Source: Petrosia ficiformis
Lineage: Eukaryota > Porifera > Demospongiae > Haplosclerida > Petrosiidae
NCBI GenBank assembly: GCA_947044365.1
Contig: OX345643.1
Span: forward strand, 756,001-820,000
DNA length: 64,000 nt
Direction: 5' to 3'
The first letter of the stretch is position 1. Each line of letters opens with the position of its first letter. Below, one piece after another: positions 50,614-62,905 of the stretch. The notes under the pieces are model-generated. The model was not told where the DNA came from, did no database searches, and was given only the letters and a program-made list of their open reading frames with translations. The position numbers were made by a program, and so were the translations under genes.

Positions 50614-53329
50614 TCATCTTTGTCCTTTATGCAGTCTTTGTTGTAACACTGTATTTGATTTCATGTGTTTACGCAGGTTAATACACGCATTTGATTGATC
50701 GAGTTGTTTCTGAAGAACCTCAGCTCTTTGATTAAGAAGTTGTACTTGTAATTTTAAAGACTGAATTGTATCTTGATATTGCTGTTGATGGACAAATGAG
50801 ATCACCATGCTGCATCTTCATGCTTGCAATGTATACCAACTTCAAAAATCACAAACTATATATTAGGTATAGGCATAAGACTTGTGCACAAACTGAAATT
50901 AATACATCGTTTGGCATTGGTTCTTTATCTACAAACTAAAATAGAGTCATGTTTGAGTTGAAACTAAACGTTATAAATTCATTTTTGGATACACATGTGC
51001 AGTACTATGGTTTCATCTGATAATTGCACTACACATTTACATATGAAACAATATTTCATGAATTTACAATACATTCAGTTTTGATGATGAATGTCTGACA
51101 GTGCATTGTAGAGTGGATCAAAGCTTCTCAAACATTTAGATTCTTTGCGCTATGGGACGGCATGTTGTACAACAGATCAAAGCTATCAAACTCAATTTAA
51201 TTCTATTTTAGATAGGGTATGCAAAGAAACGTTCCGCTCTCTCTATCTCTCACTGTGTGTGTTCATGCATTCTTGTAGTTTCTAATTATTAAATTAATAC
51301 CTGCTTTGCAGAAAGAGGCAGTAATTCTTTCAGTCTGGATTCATGGAGTACTTTTAATTGTGAAACCTGAAGTAAAAGAAACATTTATAAATTATAATTA
51401 CAAACTGAGCCTTCTTCTTATCATTAATGTATGTGACTCATTTCCACAGCCCAATTGTACCTCAGATTCATAGTATTTCTGTAATCTTTGTATTCTATTT
51501 TCTAATTCCAATGATGTACTCTTTGAGTTCTCAATGGACTTTGATAGCTCCTAAGAATATGACACCAACTTCATCAATGGTCACCATTATAATAATATTT
51601 ACCTTCACACTAGCTTCATGTTGTACTCTCAAATTTTCTATTTCAACTTCTTTTAGTTTAACGAGTTCTTCCACTTCTTGTCCATGCAGTTCAATGTTCC
51701 TGATTGAAGATCAACAAGACATATGGTAACACACACAGTGTTAGACAGGCAGACAGACAGACGGACAGATAGAGACAGACACAGACAGAAAGACACACAC
51801 ACCTCTCATAGTCTCCTCTTATTTCTCTTATTTGTGATTGTAAAGTAGCTATAGTCTATGAAAAACAGACTGTCAAGCTAATAGACACAGAATATAATAT
51901 TCCTGTACCTCATCTGCTATTGATGTTTTCAGCTCAGCATCATGCTGCATTTGTAGTGAATGTAGCTCGTGCTATTTTAAATGACATGAAGTATGTATAT
52001 TCATGTATACAGTTACATATATACATAATATTATAATAGTCAGGGAAAAAGGAGCCAGACACCTTAGCCAAAGAATTGGCTATTGACACCTTGATACAAC
52101 GAATCATTCCCAGAATGTCTAATCCCAAAATGTCTAAATGAAAATCCTAGACCCTAGACCCTAGACCCTAGACCCTAAACCCTAGACCCTAGACCCTAGA
52201 CCCTAGACCATGTAGACATTTTGGGATTAGACATTCTGGAAAGCACCCGATACAACAAAGGTGATAGATGATGGACTCACAAAGTTTACTGGCAGACTCT
52301 TACACTGAATATACATATACAGTATATAATTTCAAACCTTCTCAATAAGGTTTGATAATTCAGTTTGATGTTGTTCTTTTAAGACTAATTTTAGTTTTGC
52401 AATCTGCATGGAGAATAGAAGTTTCAGAATCTATCAAAGCTGATATCCGTTGTCTTATCTTACTGCTGTCTTATGAAGCTTTTCCCTGGCATCTTTATCA
52501 TATTCAGAAGTCTGTTTCAATTCTTTTAGATCTGCTCTGTGTTTTATTTTCATTTCTTGGAAATTGTTATTCAAATTTTGTATCTCATTTTCCAAACCAC
52601 TGATAACCTAGTAAAAAATTATCATCATTGCCCATCCGTAATACAGCGAAAATGCAATTGTGTAAATATAATTGTCTTCCATTGCCATCATAAAGTTATT
52701 ATACATGTACATTCAAATTTGAAGTTCCAGTTTTTGAGGACATATTCACACATGCATGTATATATAGACACATTTTATCAACTACATGCAAAGATCCACT
52801 TAGGGACGAATTATTTAATGAGTTGAGTACCTGTTGATTTCTTTCAGTGTCCATTTTACTCTGGAGTTTTTGGTCACGCATTTGAGTTCTCATTTCTGTA
52901 ATCATTTGTTCCTGAATAATTTAATAGTGAGCGTTATAAATCAACAGATAGATTTCAATCTACTTTTGAGTGTAGGTACTCTTCTGTCATTTTTTGCACT
53001 TCAAGTTGATGTTGTTCTTTCATTGAGAGTACTGTAGCAGCGTGCTGCAGGTGTGAAAGTCAGATTATAAAATTTAACAAACTACTCGGTATATTGGTAG
53101 AGTGGCCGAGCGGTCTAAGGCGCTGGTTTAAGGCACCAGTCATTTCGATGGCGTGGGTTCGAATCCCACCTCTGCCAGTATTTTTCTTTTTTTTTTCCTT
53201 TTTTTTTTAACTTACTTGTGAAAGTTGCTGATAAAATTCATCCTCCTGTTTCTTCTTAGAAACTTTCAAATCAGCCAATTCTTTTTCTAATTTCTCAATC
53301 TACTAATACATAATATAAGGACAGAAGGT

Positions 53330-53369
<40 letters not shown>

Positions 53370-56300
53370 CGTTTTTCATATCAGTAAACATACTGTTCAT
53401 CTGCAGTTCAACCTTACTTTTGTAGTCTCCAATAGATTTCTCAGATGTTTTCACTTGGATTTCAGAGGCAGCTCTCAGTTCCTTCACCTGCATGTCTTTT
53501 TCGCTAGGAAATTGAATATCTTTATAATAAAGTATTTTACTCAAAGCTGCATAGTATCTTTGAGGTTATTTTGTATTGTACATACATGCATATACACACA
53601 TAAATCAACTCAGGTGATGTTAGGAAATTACCAAATTGTGTTCTCCATTTGCTGTATTTGTTTGGTAAAGTTGACTTCTTTATGTTTCTGTGTGTGTTCT
53701 AATTCATTAATCTATTAATAGAATAGATAAACCATACAGCAAGTTAGCATCTATAGCCTTGACTGTATATATGTATGTGTGTCTGAGCCTTTTTAGCCAT
53801 GCCTACACGTAAGAATCCAGGCCATATAGCGACAAGTTTAAACTGTGTCTACATTTTTGCAAAAGGAAAAGATGTTTGATCAAGTACGCTAGGCTTCAAT
53901 TTGTAAATAGATACTTTAAGATAAGCCCTCGATGTCAGGAAAGAGAAAATAAGATAAGCTAATGTAGAGAAATATCTTACGATTAATAGAGAAAAGAAGC
54001 ATTGTGTACGCATTGCGTAAATGTATGGTATTACGCATTGTGTAACTGTACACACTTGCGTAATTATGTGACAATTCATCTATTGATCCATGAAACATAA
54101 AATCATTTATTTGAACCGAAAGGAAACTCAATGAGGTTATTATTGATTGTCAACTAACCTTTAGTTGATATTCTATTTCCTTTTGTTTCATCATCTTTCT
54201 TGAGGAATTCTCAGCCTCCTAAATTAGTTATTATAAATACTAATACTACTACACACAGTGATGTATATAATGATACTCAATTAGTTATTATAAATACTAA
54301 TACTACTACACACAGTATTGTATATAATGATACTTAAGCACCAAAATTAGCCTAAGGAGCACAAAATTTTGACATCATGGTAACTGACAATGGAGAACAC
54401 ACAGGCCTCAAGGCTGAATCATTGTGTGCAGGTATATTTCTTTGTTTTAATAAAATATTTGGTATAATACTGACCCAGTCAACGAAATAATACAAGTCTC
54501 TACTAAATCAATGATCTAATGAAGTATGAATGTCATTCAAACTCTTCACAACATAATAACGAAGAGGTTGGATCTCACTAGATGTTGTATGTTGTAATAG
54601 ATATTTACACACTCACCATTAATTTCATTCTATTTGTTGAAGTTGTGTCTTCCAGTTTGTGTTGCAATGAAGTGACTTTTTGTTGTAATTCATCAATCCT
54701 TTTACAAGCCTGGGTTTGTTTATCCGACGTCTCTCGTTTCAATGACTGGATAGCGTGTTCCATTTGAGATTGCACTTCTTTAACCATTAGTTCTTTTTCT
54801 GCTTGTAGTTTGAAACAGGTTTGTTCAAGAGTTAGGACTCTATGTAATAAAAAAAGAACGATCTCATCTTGAATGAACAGACATAGACAAACCTTTCTCT
54901 GCTTTGGTTCAATTCTCTTTGAATAGAAGTCATATTTTCTTCGAGTTTCATCTATTTAATATGATGTCATAAATAGATGTAATTTTTGTTAATTCTTACA
55001 GTTTTTCTGACCTTCTCTTTCGTGATTCTGTCTTTTGCTCTATTAGACAATTCTAATGAGTTCATTATTTGTTGAGAATTATCTTCAGCCTCGGAAAGAG
55101 CTTTAGACTGCAAAATATGAAAATTATGTACAAATATGTATGTACTACATACATGTATATTAGTGTTGTTTTAGTATGACAATAATGACACTTTCAGTTA
55201 TATATAGAGTATGACTAGTTTCTCAAAATTTTAGTTATAGTCGATTAACTAAAATAATATTAGGCTTACTAGAAGTGCCCATTATTGGCCACTTTTCATT
55301 TTAGTTAGTTATAGTTATTGCAATAGACTTGTAATTTAGTTATAGTTTAAGTTACACACCCATCCATTCATCCATCCATCCATCCATTAGTTACATGCAT
55401 CAGGATTTTTGATATGTTTTGAACCATAGGCCAAATTGGCTCAACAATGGCTAGTGTGTGCGTCATTGGGAAGACATTTTGGCCCAATTAACAAAGAGTT
55501 AATGCTGTTAGTGATAATATACAGAGTTGACAGAATATAGGTGTACTTTATTGTGGAATAATAACTCACTAAATGTTGTTTTTCTGTCCAGCATTCAGTT
55601 TCTAACTTCATCATTCTTTGATTTGCTTCTTTTAAAACTATTTGAATTTCTTGCGAATGTTTTTGTTCATTATCTAACTTTTGACGTTCAAAATCACTAA
55701 TAATAGTATGTAACTGAAAAAAGAAATAATTCATTTTATCAATCTTATAATTATGCTTTTCTTTCCTAATCCATCCAACCATCCATCCATCCATCCATCC
55801 ACATCCAACCATCCACTCATCCATCCAACCATCCATCCATTCATCCACTCATCCATCCATCCGACCATCCATCCATCCATCCATCCACTCATCCAGCCAT
55901 CCATCCATCCATCTACTCATCCATCCATCCATCCATTCATCTACTCATCCATCCATCCATCCATCCATCCATCCATCCATCCATCCATCCATCCATCCAT
56001 CCATCCATCTATCCATCCATCCATCCATCCATCCATCTATCCATCCATCCATCCATCCATCCACTCATCCATCCATCCATCCATCCATCCATCCATCCAT
56101 CCATCCATCCATCCATCCATCCATCCATCCATCCAACCATCCATCCATTCATCTACTCATCCATCCATCCATCCATTCATCCATCCATCTATCCATCCAA
56201 CAATCCATCCATCCATCCACTCATCCATTTGTACATTAACATACCTTCTTCTCATATTCTATCTTCATAGCATATTGCTGTTGATGAGATGTATGTTTAG

Positions 56301-59300
56301 TTTCACTGAGTTCTCTCAGTTGTTCCTTGTGTGTCAAACTATTCCATTTCTCAAGTTTAATCACTATAAATTAATAAAACACATATTATTATATATCAGA
56401 GCATACATAATCAGGACATCATTATCTAACTCTAGGAACAGTTTTGGCCTAATCTGAAACAACTGATTTTGCAATGAAAAAATCAATACCAAGGCTATAG
56501 TTCAGGGTTAGAATTCGAATTTCGAGAGAATACAAAAATGCTCACGGTTATAACAGATAATATTATTGATCAAAACCACTTTGGAAACATAATAAGGACA
56601 TCATTATCTAACTCTAGAAACAGTTTTGGCCTAATCTGAAACGATTGATTTTGCAATGAAAAAATCAATACCAAGGCTATAGTTCAGGGTAAAAATTTGA
56701 ATTTCGAGAGAATACAAAAATGCTCACTGTTCTAACAGATAATATCACTGATCAAAACCACTTTGGAAACATAATAAGGACATCATTATCTAACTCTAGA
56801 AACAGTTTTGGCCTAATCTGAAACGATTGATTTTGCAATGAAAAAATCAATACCAAGGCTATATATAGTTCAGGGTAAAAATTTGAATTTCGAGAGAATA
56901 CAAAAATGCTCACGGTTCTAACAGATAATATTATTGATCAAAACCACTTTGGAAACATAATAAGGACATCATTATCTAACTCTAGAAACAGTTTTGGCCT
57001 AATCTGAAATGATTGATTTTGCAATGAAAAAATCAATACCAAGGCTATAGTTCAGGGTAAAAATTTGAATTTCGAGAGAATACAAAAATGCTCACTGTTC
57101 TAACAGATAATATCACTGATCAAAACCACTTTGGAAACACTCAATAATCCATGGTTCATAAACTCTACATTATATTTTTGTATTAATTAACCCTTTGCTT
57201 CCAGATTTCTACACTTGGCTTCTAGTTGATGGGTTTCAAATGAATGTTGAGCCCTCAATTCTTCAATTTCTGCATTTTTCTCATCAAATATCTATAAATA
57301 AATAACATACAATAATATTTATAGTGACGTAATCAAGTAGCCTAATTTTCAATTCATGTGTAATTAGTAGTCAAACATATTCTCTTTGTCGATAGGTCAC
57401 TCTTTTTCTTAATCTCATCCTCAGCTACCACACTCTAGAAGCAGCTAGAGACAAGACTAGATATTTCTTGTCTATATAAACCATTACATGAAATAATTCA
57501 TTTTGATGTTTAACGCTATAATGAAGGATTCAAATAATATGGATCCCGGTATTTTTTTGCTAATGATATTCATGATATTTGTTTGTATAGTGGAAGCCAT
57601 ACACAATAAACTAAACAGGTTTCCCACTATGAATATGGTTCATAAAATTAATACATTGTTTTGTGGTATTACGAATTCCTTGGACTCTGCCCTTGGGATC
57701 CAAATACCTGTAATTCTGCTAATTAAAGTACGTTCATGTTGAGTTAGCACCACAAAATGATAATATCATATAGTTTGGTGCCAACTCAACATGAACGTAC
57801 TTATCACATGATTGTCTTGTGATATTAATAACTGATATGAACTAACAGAAATATAATTTCTTACCTTTTTTAATGAATCACCATGGTGATCATCCTGTTA
57901 TTAAAAGCAATATAAAGTATTTATTAACAAACATTATCTCATACCTTCCTATGATCTCTGGTAATATTGTATGATTGATTGCCAATCGAGTTTAGAGATC
58001 TTGACTCTGAAAGATGTACATGTACATGTACAGTAGATATTACAAGTAAGTACATGTACATGTACAGTAGATTTCATAATATAAGTACATGTACATGTAC
58101 ATTAGATATCATATATAAGTACATGTACATGTACAGTAGATATCATATATAAGTACATGTATAGTAGATATCATAATATAAGTACATGTACAGTAGATAT
58201 CATAATATAAGTACATGTACATGTATAGTAGATATCATATATAAGTACATGTACATGTATAGTAGATATCATATATAAGTACATGTACAGTAGATATCAT
58301 ATATAAGTACATGTACAGTAGATATCATATATAAGTACATGTACATGTACAGTAGATACATATTATATGTACATGATATCTACTGTACATGTACATGTAT
58401 TCATAGATGGTATCTATGTACATGTACATGTATGTATATGGATTGATTAGTAATTAATTATTACACTGATTTCATCATCTTCAACTAACTATATATTACA
58501 TGTACATGTATACTGAATAATATATGTTACATGTACATGTATACTATATTACATGTACATGTATACTGAATAGTATATATTACATGTACATGTATACTGA
58601 ATAGTATATATTACATGTACATGTATACTGAATAGTATATATTACATGTACATGTATACTGAATAATATATATTACATGTACATGTATACTGAATAGTAT
58701 ATATTACATGTACATGTATACTGAATAGTATATATTACATGTACATGTATACTGAATAGTATATATTACATGTACATGTATACTGAATAGTATATATTAC
58801 ATGTACATGTATACTGAATAATATATATTACATGTACATGTATACTATATTACATGTACATGTATACTGAATAGTATATATTACATGTACATGTATACTG
58901 AATAATATATATTACATGTACATGTATACTGAATAGTATATATTACATGTACATGTACATGTATACTGAATAGTATATATTACATGTACATAATTCAATT
59001 AACTATAACTAAATAAAAATTCTACTATTAGGCCACTTCTAGTTGGTTAACTAAAACTAAAACCTTTTAGGAAAGCTAATATTAAGTACTGTGTACAGTG
59101 AGTAGTATATATGTTGAATTAAGGAAGTAAATATGGAATGTTGTGTAATATAAAATCATGTGAAATGATATCCCAGAATTGTAGGTGTTGTCTTCTGTCT
59201 CTTGTAAAATATTACAAATAACTGACTCTCGTTCAACAGACTAAATGTAAACTACTTGATAATAAACATAATTATAACAATGTATATTGTATTAGTATAA

Positions 59301-61955
59301 TGTATAATAACTATACATAATTATACATGTATGATATAAATATGATATACAGATCATTTATCGCATAAGTAACAACGGAAATAACTATTAAGCTAATTAT
59401 TACATTATGCTTTAACTAATACAAGTTCTAAGTGTTGTTCACATAATTATTATAATTATATTTATTATTATGACTGCATAGGTTTACAAAAATGCTGCAT
59501 AAATACACACAGTTAATTAGTGTAAATATCCATCTGTCCGTCCGTTTGCCCTTCCATCCATCTGTCCATCCATCCATCACAAAAAAGACATTTATTTGTA
59601 GACAACACACTCACTTGATTTATTGGAAAAGGAAAGTGACTTTGATGATTTGACTGACTGTAGTATAGGAAAAAGGATAACTTTTGAATGAAATGTTTTT
59701 AACAAAATAATGAGTCTGAAATAGACCTAGCAACACATTCATGTATACTTAATAGAGTGGCTACCTCTGATTTTTGATGTGTTATTCTGGAACCTGATTC
59801 TAACAGAGTTGTCACATCAGAAAGTTCATCACTGTCAGTTAACTAAAATTAAAAAAAACTATATGCATACGTATATATGTGTGTATGTACATGTATGTAT
59901 GCATACATGTATGTATTTTTATAATGTACATATATGTACATATATATGTATGTACATGTGTGTATGTACATGTGTATGTATGTATACATGTATGACTACT
60001 GTTTTTACAGCTGTGTAGTTAATTACTCACCACATTAGAATAGCCCTTCTTTTTTCTTGATAGTCTCAATAATTCATCTACACAGTATATATATAATTTA
60101 TATATTATAATAGATTACATTAAAATATTCATAAATGAATGTCTCACCGTGACTCAAAAGACTTTCAGTAGACGAGGAAAGAGATGAGAAGTCCAATGAA
60201 TGCTGAATACTCTATTCCAAAGAACATAGAATAAGTTTTAAACCTCATACTTACAAACACACCTTTCTATTTACCGGAGGTGTTGGATCAGGTTGCTGTT
60301 TAAAGAGTGGACTCCTATGATTAACTTCATTAATTAAAGATACTTGTATTGGACTTGTACTCAAGGGTTTTGGTTTATCAAATTTATCATGAGTTGAGGA
60401 TGTGGGAGTTGAATGGATGAGTCCCTTTGGAGTCAGTACGGCCCCAGGGGTGTGTACCAAATTAACAAATGTACTTAAAGGGTTTTTGAATGGGATAATT
60501 TTCCGGGGAGTACTGAAGTACAGAGTGTTATCAACAGTAGTGGTAGTTGATGGTTTATTGGAGCGAAAATGAGGTTCAATCAAAGTCTCTGAACTTGATG
60601 AAAATAGATTATCGAGCTCGTCTTTCTGAAAAGAGAGACCATGTACCACTCTTATAAGATGCAGAATGGTATACTTTGTGATTCTTTGTGATGCTTTGCT
60701 AATTTTGCCTCACATAGAAAATAAATTCTAAGATGAGGCAAATCAGAAGTTAGCATTTGGTGTGTATCAATGAAAATGTTAAGTTTGAATTTTTCAAAAG
60801 AGACCTGCCCAATAAACAAGTTGAAAGGGGTGTGGCATATCAATTGAAAGAGTGCGTAATAATGAAGAGGTGTTGAATAACCTCATACAGCGCAAGAGAA
60901 ATCACTGCTTTCATGTTAAAAACAACAAAACAGATGGTTTATATGTATGTCAGTGTTTTTTAACATTTCAGAAGTGGTTATATATATAAGTGTATTGTGA
61001 CTGGTTTGAGAGGTGTCATTATAACACACTACTGTATATACATGTATATACATGTGTATACATGTATATACATGTATAATATGCACAAAATATTATGTGA
61101 ATATTTCAGAAGTGGTTATTATAGTATATATAATGTATTGTGACTGGGTTTGAGTGGTATCATCATAACACACAGTATGTACATGCACAATTTATTATAC
61201 TTATCAGATCGAGATAAACAAGTGTTTGTCGTAGTCTGACCTTTTTAAAACCAGGCTGTTCCAATACGAGGCACGAGAAACCTAACACTACACAGGTCTA
61301 CTGTAATAACAAACACTCCTCCACCTTAATCAAATTTGCATGCATTAAATACATGTAGATTATTAAATTATAATACGATCTATTGTTCCAGTAGCATTGT
61401 TTGAACAATAAGATAGCATTTTAAAAAATACTATAATTTCATAAAATTCTAATATCTAACATTATTGATATCGGACATGCTAATATCACCCAGCGCTTTA
61501 CAGAACCCAATTTCACAATATCGGCAATATTGCCTTGTGAATAGTAATTATAGTAAATGTCGATTAGGCTATTCTTTATAGATGAAGTTTAGTCTTGCAA
61601 GCCAGCCTCTTATTTCACAATGAGGAGGGCTGCCTTGTGAGACTAGATGAAGTAATGAATGTTAGTGCTCCACAAACATTTGTATACCACTCACTACTTG
61701 TGGAAATAGATGAACTGGTGGGTTTGTATCAAAAGGAGTTTCCAGTTTACCCAATTTGAGGGATTGTAATAAAAGCTTTGTGTAATGATTACGACTTAAT
61801 CTGAAACAAGGGATTATAAGTAACAGTTTATTTTATTAGTTACAGTTCTTACTTATCATTATTTTCTGATAATAGTTTCTTGATCCATAGCGTAACTTTA
61901 TGACGTTCATCTGTGATGAATCAATTATATATATATATATTATATATATATATAT

Positions 61956-62016
<61 letters not shown>

Positions 62017-62123
62017 GCACACATATATGTCGTCACTCCCAAACATCATCTACCTGAATTTCTTGGTAAAACTTTAGCCAAAGGTTTAATTTTATGAATA
62101 GTCTTCTTAAATTCATCATCCAT
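50614..62123 (-). CDS. CEP112: CEP112 (CCDC46)-like centrosomal coiled-coil protein
   Basis: CEP112 is a long coiled-coil protein of centrosomes and spindle poles; its only named globular part is the N-terminal DUF4485. The start at 62123 reads [20 protein letters not shown], then [19 protein letters not shown] (about 61849-61909) and [20 protein letters not shown] (about 61692-61800), which fits that domain. A Ser/Thr/Pro-rich exon (60251 to about 60630) follows, then some thirty short exons of heptad-like coiled coil down to a C-terminus at 50614 ([20 protein letters not shown], ending RLHKGQR). I did not join every exon. The family call rests on the N-terminal domain plus the continuous coiled coil. 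A merger of two adjacent coiled-coil genes is possible but no start or stop suggests one. Introns hold many repeats and one tRNA gene on the other strand. Confidence 0.72.
52110..52239. mobile_element. 130-base element: 27-base perfect inverted repeats around a (CCCTAGA)n array
   Basis: The left arm 52110-52136 (CCAGAATGTCTAATCCC...) and right arm 52213-52239 are exact reverse complements. Between them lie about nine heptamers CCCTAGA, one of them CCCTAAA, resembling telomere-type repeats. It sits in a CEP112 intron. No coding capacity. Confidence 0.8.
53096..53177 (+). tRNA. tRNA-Leu(AAG)
   Basis: An 82-base class II tRNA. The acceptor stem GGTAGAG pairs with CTCTGCC (one G-T pair), with A as discriminator. 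A-box TGGCCGAGCGG, anticodon arm CTGGT-TTAAGGC-ACCAG (anticodon AAG), a long variable arm (TCATTTCGATG), and T-arm GTGGGTTCGAATCCCAC containing a perfect B-box. A T-rich stretch with runs of nine and eight T starts about 15 bases downstream and serves as Pol III terminator. It lies antisense in a CEP112 intron. Nearly identical to vertebrate tRNA-Leu(AAG), so probably functional. Confidence 0.96.
53334..53368. repeat. (CA)n microsatellite in CEP112 intron
   Basis: A pure ACAC run of about 34 bases next to the exon starting at 53369. Confidence 0.9.
55162..55335. mobile_element. MITE-like GTGTTGTTTTAG element in CEP112 intron
   Basis: Begins TTAGTGTTGTTTTAGTATGA and shares ATGACTAGTTTCTCAAAATT and GCCCATTATTGGCC with the copies at 11454 and 17057. 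The downstream end is not sharply defined. Confidence 0.5.
55398..55530. mobile_element. Truncated copy of the CAGTGTTTTTGATAAG MITE family
   Basis: CAGGATTTTTGATATGTTTT, then GGCCAAATTGGCTCAACAAT and AACAAAGAGTTAATGCTGTT, match the copy at 26878-27107 in the same orientation. It stops before the other terminus. Confidence 0.55.
55770..56228. repeat. (CCAT)n microsatellite, about 460 bases, in CEP112 intron
   Basis: CCAT units with CAAC, CATT and CACT variants. Plus-strand open frames of Ile-His-Pro-Ser repeats are artefacts. Confidence 0.96.
56400..57145. repeat. About 184-base tandem repeat, 4 copies, in CEP112 intron
   Basis: Each unit holds AGGACATCATTATCTAACTC, CAGTTTTGGCCTAATCTGAA, AAAATCAATACCAAGGCTAT and TTGATCAAAACCACTTTGGA or a close variant. 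Copies differ at few positions, so the array is recent. Confidence 0.94.
57726..57802. other. Near-perfect 27-base hairpin in CEP112 intron
   Basis: The arms 57726-57752 (AAGTACGTTCATGTTGAGTT...) and 57776-57802 pair with one mismatch (a G-T pair in RNA on one strand) around a 23-base loop. It is an isolated stem, not part of a tandem array. It could be a small-RNA precursor or the remnant of a palindromic transposon end. Confidence 0.75.
58012..58380. repeat. Tandem repeat of TAAGTACATGTACATGTA units
   Basis: Units of about 28-36 bases (AGTAGATATCATATATAAG plus one or two ACATGTAC palindromes) in a CEP112 intron, about 11 copies. Variation is mainly in the number of ACATGT units. Confidence 0.92.
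58490..58990. repeat. 31-base tandem repeat, about 16 copies, with ACATGTACATGT core
   Basis: Unit TACTGAATAGTATATATTAC followed by ATGTACATGTA. It lies just after the preceding array and shares its palindromic core. Confidence 0.95.
61922..62014. repeat. (TA)n microsatellite in CEP112 intron 1
   Basis: TA runs with two AATTATA-type breaks between exons at about 61849-61909 and 62056-62123. Confidence 0.93.
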
Positions 62124-62133
62124 TCTTAATTTT

Positions 62134-62223
62134 CTATTTTAATGTTAGTCCTGCTTTAATCAACTCCACCATTGATCCACCAAGCTTTTTGTATTTACCG
62201 CCACGAGTAACCATAGCAACCAT
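62134..62223 (-). CDS. 29-codon upstream ORF just before CEP112
   Basis: On the CEP112 strand an ATG at 62223 opens MVAMVTRGGKYKKLGGSMVE..., ending at 62134, 10 bases before the CEP112 start. A second, overlapping uORF starts at 62235 (MAPINKYNGC, stop after SWR). The first looks less random than expected (basic, Gly-rich), but I do not recognise it. It may be a translational-control uORF or part of an unseen gene. Confidence 0.25.
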   Translation of the reverse strand: MVAMVTRGGKYKKLGGSMVELIKAGLTLK

Positions 62224-62239
62224 TGTACTTATTAATTGG

Positions 62240-62620
62240 CGCCATAATTGAAACCATGTACCCAATGAAAAAGTGGTGTGAACAGTGAATATCGGCTAAT
62301 ATAACAATAATTATTTATTATTATACAACAACAAAAAACTAAAACATTTTTAGTGATCCTGTGGTTGGGATAGTATTAGTATTACATATATATATATATA
62401 ATATTATTATACAGTGCATTAAATTAAACAAGAATAATTATAATAATACTAAACATGAGATATTGTCAGCTGCAGCTGTGACAAAAGGGAAACACAAACA
62501 GCGAACAAAAGTTTATAATACATACACACAATAAGTGGTACTCAGAGACAAATAGTTCTCTCCATTCGAATTGAATTGAATCGCTGATTAACTTGTACTT
62601 CCTTATATATACTATGTATT
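62240..62620. other. Intergenic between CEP112 5' end and the small membrane-protein gene
   Basis: AT-rich, about 380 bases. Should contain the CEP112 promoter and the 3' untranslated region of the small gene. A short (TA)n lies at 62387-62400. No other feature was seen. Confidence 0.5.
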
Positions 62621-62905
62621 TTATGATCTAACAGCAATGCTATTCGGAAATGACGTGGCTAAAAGAGATTGACGTCTTTCTTCAGGCATGTTATCAGATC
62701 TGATAAATTCAAAAGCAGTTTTGAGATCGCCAGATTGTATTAGAGATGGTACTCCTGCCAACACACTGAGTCCACTCAATAATTGTCCAATTAGTAATAC
62801 GGGTAAAAGAAGGACGACCACTACGGCATTTATAGGTAGAGTTAACACTTGAACTATACTCGACAACATCTTGACTTGAGTTTTAAGTAAACTTTTAACA
62901 GACAC
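62621..62905 (-). CDS. Small membrane protein of unknown function, 94 residues
   Basis: Not recognised. It starts MSVKSLLKTQVKMLSSIVQV, with a basic amphipathic N-terminus. A long hydrophobic region at about residues 20-55 (LPINAVVVVLLLPVLLIG, then LLSGLSVLAGVPSLI) is broken by Pro/Gly, which suggests a membrane hairpin or one or two TM helices. A soluble tail follows (DLKTAFEFIRSDNMPEERRQ). No intron. A promoter-like block with CACGTG sites and a TTTTATA box lies just upstream on the same strand (62950-63030), which supports a real gene. The topology recalls lipid-droplet or ER hairpin proteins, as inference only. Confidence 0.6.
   Translation of the reverse strand: MSVKSLLKTQVKMLSSIVQVLTLPINAVVVVLLLPVLLIGQLLSGLSVLAGVPSLIQSGDLKTAFEFIRSDNMPEERRQSLLATSFPNSIAVRS

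Noticed and set aside
57503..57742. 79-codon plus-strand frame (hydrophobic, [18 protein letters not shown])
   Set aside because: Single short frame in a CEP112 intron that ends inside the hairpin arm; no promoter or homologue seen. Left as possible chance frame.
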